Position numbers and translations under genes: made by a program | Notes under the pieces: generated by a model | Seen by the model: the letters and a program-made list of their open reading frames with translations, nothing else | Told to the model about the DNA's origin: nothing | Databases searched by the model: none | Part shown: positions 61,142-64,000 of the stretch, one piece after another | How positions within the stretch are numbered: position 1 is the stretch's first letter | Layout: each line of letters starts with the position of its first letter | Source: Emiliania huxleyi CCMP1516 | Taxonomy: Eukaryota; Haptophyta; Isochrysidales; Noelaerhabdaceae | NCBI RefSeq assembly: GCF_000372725.1 | Contig: NW_005198965.1 | Span: forward strand, 388,993-452,992 | Length of the DNA stretch: 64,000 bases | Direction of reading: 5' to 3'

Positions 61142-62362
61142 TCACGCCCCCCACAGCAAATCGGTTTTTGCCCTTAACTAGTGCGATTTCCCACCACTGC
61201 CAAGCGAAAAATAGGCCATCAAAAATCGCCAAAAATCGCACTAATCTCGACGCGCGTTTAGGTTAAGGGTGCGTCGAGATCCAAAACTCGACGCGGCCAA
61301 CTAGGAGCGCAAGCACGAGCTCGAGATGCTCAAGGCGGGCGCGGCGGGGGGTTGCCACCCGCAGTAGGGCCCCTTGCGCTGCCAGGCGACCGAGGCGCAG
61401 GTGCAACTCTGCTGGGCGCGAGGCAGGGGCATCGCCCTGCTGAGGCGTACGTAGCGGCCAGACGGACGGTGCGGTGTATGCCGCGCTGAGCCTTTGGCAG
61501 GGGGTGTTGGGGTGGAGTGGTGTACAGAGTGTCGGGTACAAGGTACAGAGTGTGGGGTGTACTGTCGGTGCAGGTACAGGTGCACGTGTTTTATGCGAGA
61601 CGTACGATTTCACGAGAAAACGAACCCTTGCATGCGATATTTCTTTTTCCGTCCACTTCGCGCCAATCCTATAGTAGGCGGCGATCGAATATACGGACAT
61701 CTACAAGAAACTTGCGTCCGTTCCCTGGTCCGTCCTTGGGGCGATGTGAGGCGGGCCTGCCTGGGTGGAATCGCGCTCGCCCTGGTCGGGACCAGCCGTC
61801 TCCACCGTACTCGCTCCTCGCGGCGCCGTGATCGGGCGAGGGTGCGCCAGCATGTGCGCCCCTTCCTCCCGCACGCTGTGGCTTGCGTAAGAAGGCTTGC
61901 GAGGCATGGCAGTCGAAGCGAGGGCCGGCGACAGCCTGAGGCGCGCCGCAGCGAGGGCCGGCGACAGCCCGAGGCGTGCCGAACCCGCTCTCGTGTGGAG
62001 CACCGCCCTGATCCGTCCCAAGGGTCAGCCCGGGGCCGATTGCGCCGCTCTCCGAGCAACCCATCACGAGGAACCGCCCGCACATTTGCCCCTCTCGCCG
62101 CAGGCTCGCGGCCCTAAATAGGCCATCCGGCGAGAATTCTGGTCGCTCCTGCGCGTGGCTCGAGCGACGGGCGACCGACCGCACCCTCTCCCGCGCCCGA
62201 CGCGCGCAATCGCGCCCTTTGCCGAGCACGTGCAAGCAATCTACAAGCCGGGTCTGCTCTCGATCACAATGTATCGGACTGAGTCTATACCCGGTATGCT
62301 TCCCGTGATCGATATTTGGGCAAGCCTGGTAAGCTAACATACTACGACACGTGCACAGGGCA
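61142..62362. other. Intergenic, with a foldback sequence
   Basis: 61171-61274 contains a foldback (separate entry). 61900-61985 holds tandem GAGGCG-CGCC-GCAGCGAGGGCCGGCGACAG-type copies (about 33 bp, two and a half units), read in one frame as EARAGDSLRRA/ARAGDSPRRA. No gene is supported. Confidence 0.45.
61171..61274. repeat. Small foldback element
   Basis: CCCTTAACTAGTGCGATTT near the left end is matched by AAATCGCACTAA and GTTAAGGG to the right, giving a nested inverted repeat of about 100 bp. ATCTCGACGCGCG and GCGTCGAGAT add a second short inverted pair at 61236-61281. Confidence 0.55.
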
Positions 62363-63993
62363 CTAATAGCCGCCTGCTGCGACCCGCGCGCGAATCTTTG
62401 CGATGTCGAGCCCCAAGCTGTTCTCAGCCTCATCAAGCTGGGCCCACGCCTCGGTTTCGCTGACGAGCCGCGACCAAAGAAGGTCCCGCAGCTCGTCCCG
62501 TTGGGACGACGGCTTGCTGCACTTCCGTCCCACGCATCCGCCAAAGATGTTGCGGTTGCGCGTCTCGTGCGAGCAGTGCGCGACGCCGCGCCGGCTGCAC
62601 GAGGGGCAAGCCGTCGCCTTGAAGGAGTCGAAGAAGGTTTGCCAGCCCTCGTCGGACGACATGTCCGAGATGCTGAGCTCTGGCCCACCTTCCCGCTGCT
62701 GGTGGATGGTAAACATGTTGTGGAGAATAGCGGAGGTGTAGATTAGCTGCGAGAGCCGCTTGTGGCCGAAGCCGTGCGCGCAGTGGAGCAGGAAGCGAAA
62801 CCTGAGGGGCGCGCGGCGTGTCGCGGAGTGTCGTGGGCTTCGGCTGAGAGTCCCTTTAGGCCCAAGTGCGTACTCATACTAGCGGCATACCGGTTCTTCC
62901 ACCGGCCGAAAGTCTCCTCGACAAAGAAGCGCGTCGACGAATGGCAAAAGTTGAGCCAGTGCTCCTGCTCCGTTTTCGGGTTGGAGTAGCCTTGGAACAT
63001 GACTCCGTCGCCATCGCTCGCGCCGCCGTCGGTGATGATCATGCCGTTCGGGCCCAGCCATGCCCGGCGCGCCGCCTCGCCTACGGGGAGACTGTCAGTT
63101 GGGAGCGCGGCCAAGCGAGCGAGTGCTATGGTGCAAGAGAGGTGAGAGGGCACACAGCGCGGGCAACGAGACTCACTCGACTTGATCGCCGCCAGATGCC
63201 GGTTGTCTTTGAGTACCGTGTTGTCTCCGCACCGCCCGGCATGGCCAGTGTCGACAGAAACAAAGAGATGGAACGAGTTGACGAACGCCACTGTCAGGAT
63301 CGAGTGCCAGCCCTTGTAGTTTCGGTAGTCGCTCTCGTGGGTGTCAATCGGAACATGCGTCCCATCGCAAGCCTCCGCAACGTTGGGCACTCCCCGCCGT
63401 GCTGCAAACTCAGAGCGGACCCTGTCCAGCTGCGCCGCCGATGGCGGCGTGTTGGGCATGTAGATGGGCCTGAGCACAAGCATGACTGCAGCGGCAAACT
63501 GGTCGAGGTACGACCTCACTGTAGCCTCGCCGCAGCTGGCAGCGTCACCGCAGGTCTTGGGGGTGACACCCGTCTGTGTCAGGAAATAGAGGCAGACCGC
63601 CACCTTGAAGCGAAGAGGTCGGAAGAGTGTCGGGTTGCCCCGCCCGCCTTGCCTGCTCACCATGTATGGCGCCCCGGCTTCCAGCTGTCCAACGAGATCA
63701 TCAAACTGGCGCCGCGTGCAGCGGAAGTTGGCCAGGTAGGTCGCATCGTCGCCCTTCAGCACGTAGTTCCAGATCGTGCTGCAGCTCCAGCCGCCCTCAG
63801 TCCGATGGATCTGGCGGCGGGGCGGAGGTGGAGGTTGAGTCTCCGCCTCCAGCTGCACCGCTGCGAGCACCAGAGCGGCGCCCGACAGCCGGCTCGTGCA
63901 GGGCCAGTGTCCGCCCTCGCGGCTGTGTCGAGGCAGCTCGACTCCCGAGGCGCGGCCTTTCAGGATGCCACGTGCGCCAACCGTCAACGCCAC
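62363..63993 (-). CDS. PIF/Harbinger (HARBI1-like) DDE transposase gene, open at the window edge
   Basis: A minus-strand gene with at least three exons. It has an N-terminal helix-turn-helix-like part (RCTRRQFDDLVGQLEAGAPY; FRPLRFKVAVCLYFLTQTGV) and the DDE_4 nuclease: first Asp in EACDGTHVPI, with YRNYKGWHSILTVAFV after it; second Asp in IITDGGASDGDGVMF; Glu in FFVEETFGRWKNRY. It ends with the Harbinger-typical FRFLLHCAHGFGHKRLSQLI YTSAILHNMF and a Cys-rich tail (CPSCSRRGVAHCSHETRNRN). One intron (about 63176-63083) has a canonical GTGAGT donor, another ends CCCCTCAG near 62812. The catalytic triad is present. No terminal inverted repeats or Myb-like partner are visible in this window; the left side of the gene may continue beyond 64000. 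It may be an autonomous element or a domesticated host gene. Confidence 0.85.
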
Positions 63994-64000
63994 GCGCGAG

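Overview
The window is nuclear DNA of a GC-rich eukaryotic microalga, most likely a haptophyte (coccolithophore-like). The reasons are: intron-rich genes with short introns; about half of the introns I could place start with GC instead of GT; plastid-type genes (an At5g03900-like protein, a fibrillin/PAP protein, a lumen-targeted protein); a plant-type CDKC kinase; and long dinucleotide arrays. The species call is inference; a pelagophyte or another chromist alga is not excluded. No rRNA, tRNA, CRISPR array or prokaryotic operon was seen.

Layout. 0.4-8 kb: a small Gly/Tyr/Gln-rich protein, an EF-hand protein, a MITE, a LINE-like insertion, a FAM72 protein fused to a RING finger, and an F-box protein. 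8-20 kb: a duplicated Cys-rich-domain protein, a membrane protein, a protein with two Methyltransf_32 domains, a J-domain protein, a putative glycosyltransferase, and a degenerate region with PDZ-like and retroelement-like segments. 20.4-26.6 kb: a complete DNA topoisomerase II gene in about 15 exons. 27-29.6 kb: gene-poor, repeat-rich DNA. 29.7-41.9 kb: a lumenal protein, an At5g03900-like plastid protein, a Nudix hydrolase, HINT1, a membrane protein, ESF1, and a membrane-anchored protein. 42.2-44.9 kb: a perfect 432-bp inverted repeat around an unrecognised gene. 45-51.7 kb: CDKC, a Nudix hydrolase, a fibrillin, and a DUF6817 protein. 51.7-55.5 kb: gene-poor and repeat-rich. 55.5-64 kb: a ROK-type sugar kinase, an ESCO/ECO1 cohesin acetyltransferase, an unrecognised gene, and a spliced PIF/Harbinger transposase gene at the right edge.

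The genes are independent transcription units on both strands, and nothing suggests a coordinated cluster. By function they fall into chromosome and cell-cycle maintenance (TOP2, ESCO, FAM72-RING, CDKC), ribosome and RNA work (ESF1, the methyltransferase) and plastid physiology. The most unusual items are the FAM72-RING fusion, the mixed GC/GT intron donors, a LINE-like insertion exactly at a stop codon that left the encoded protein end unchanged, the perfect inverted repeat carrying two promoter regions, and the tandem methyltransferase.
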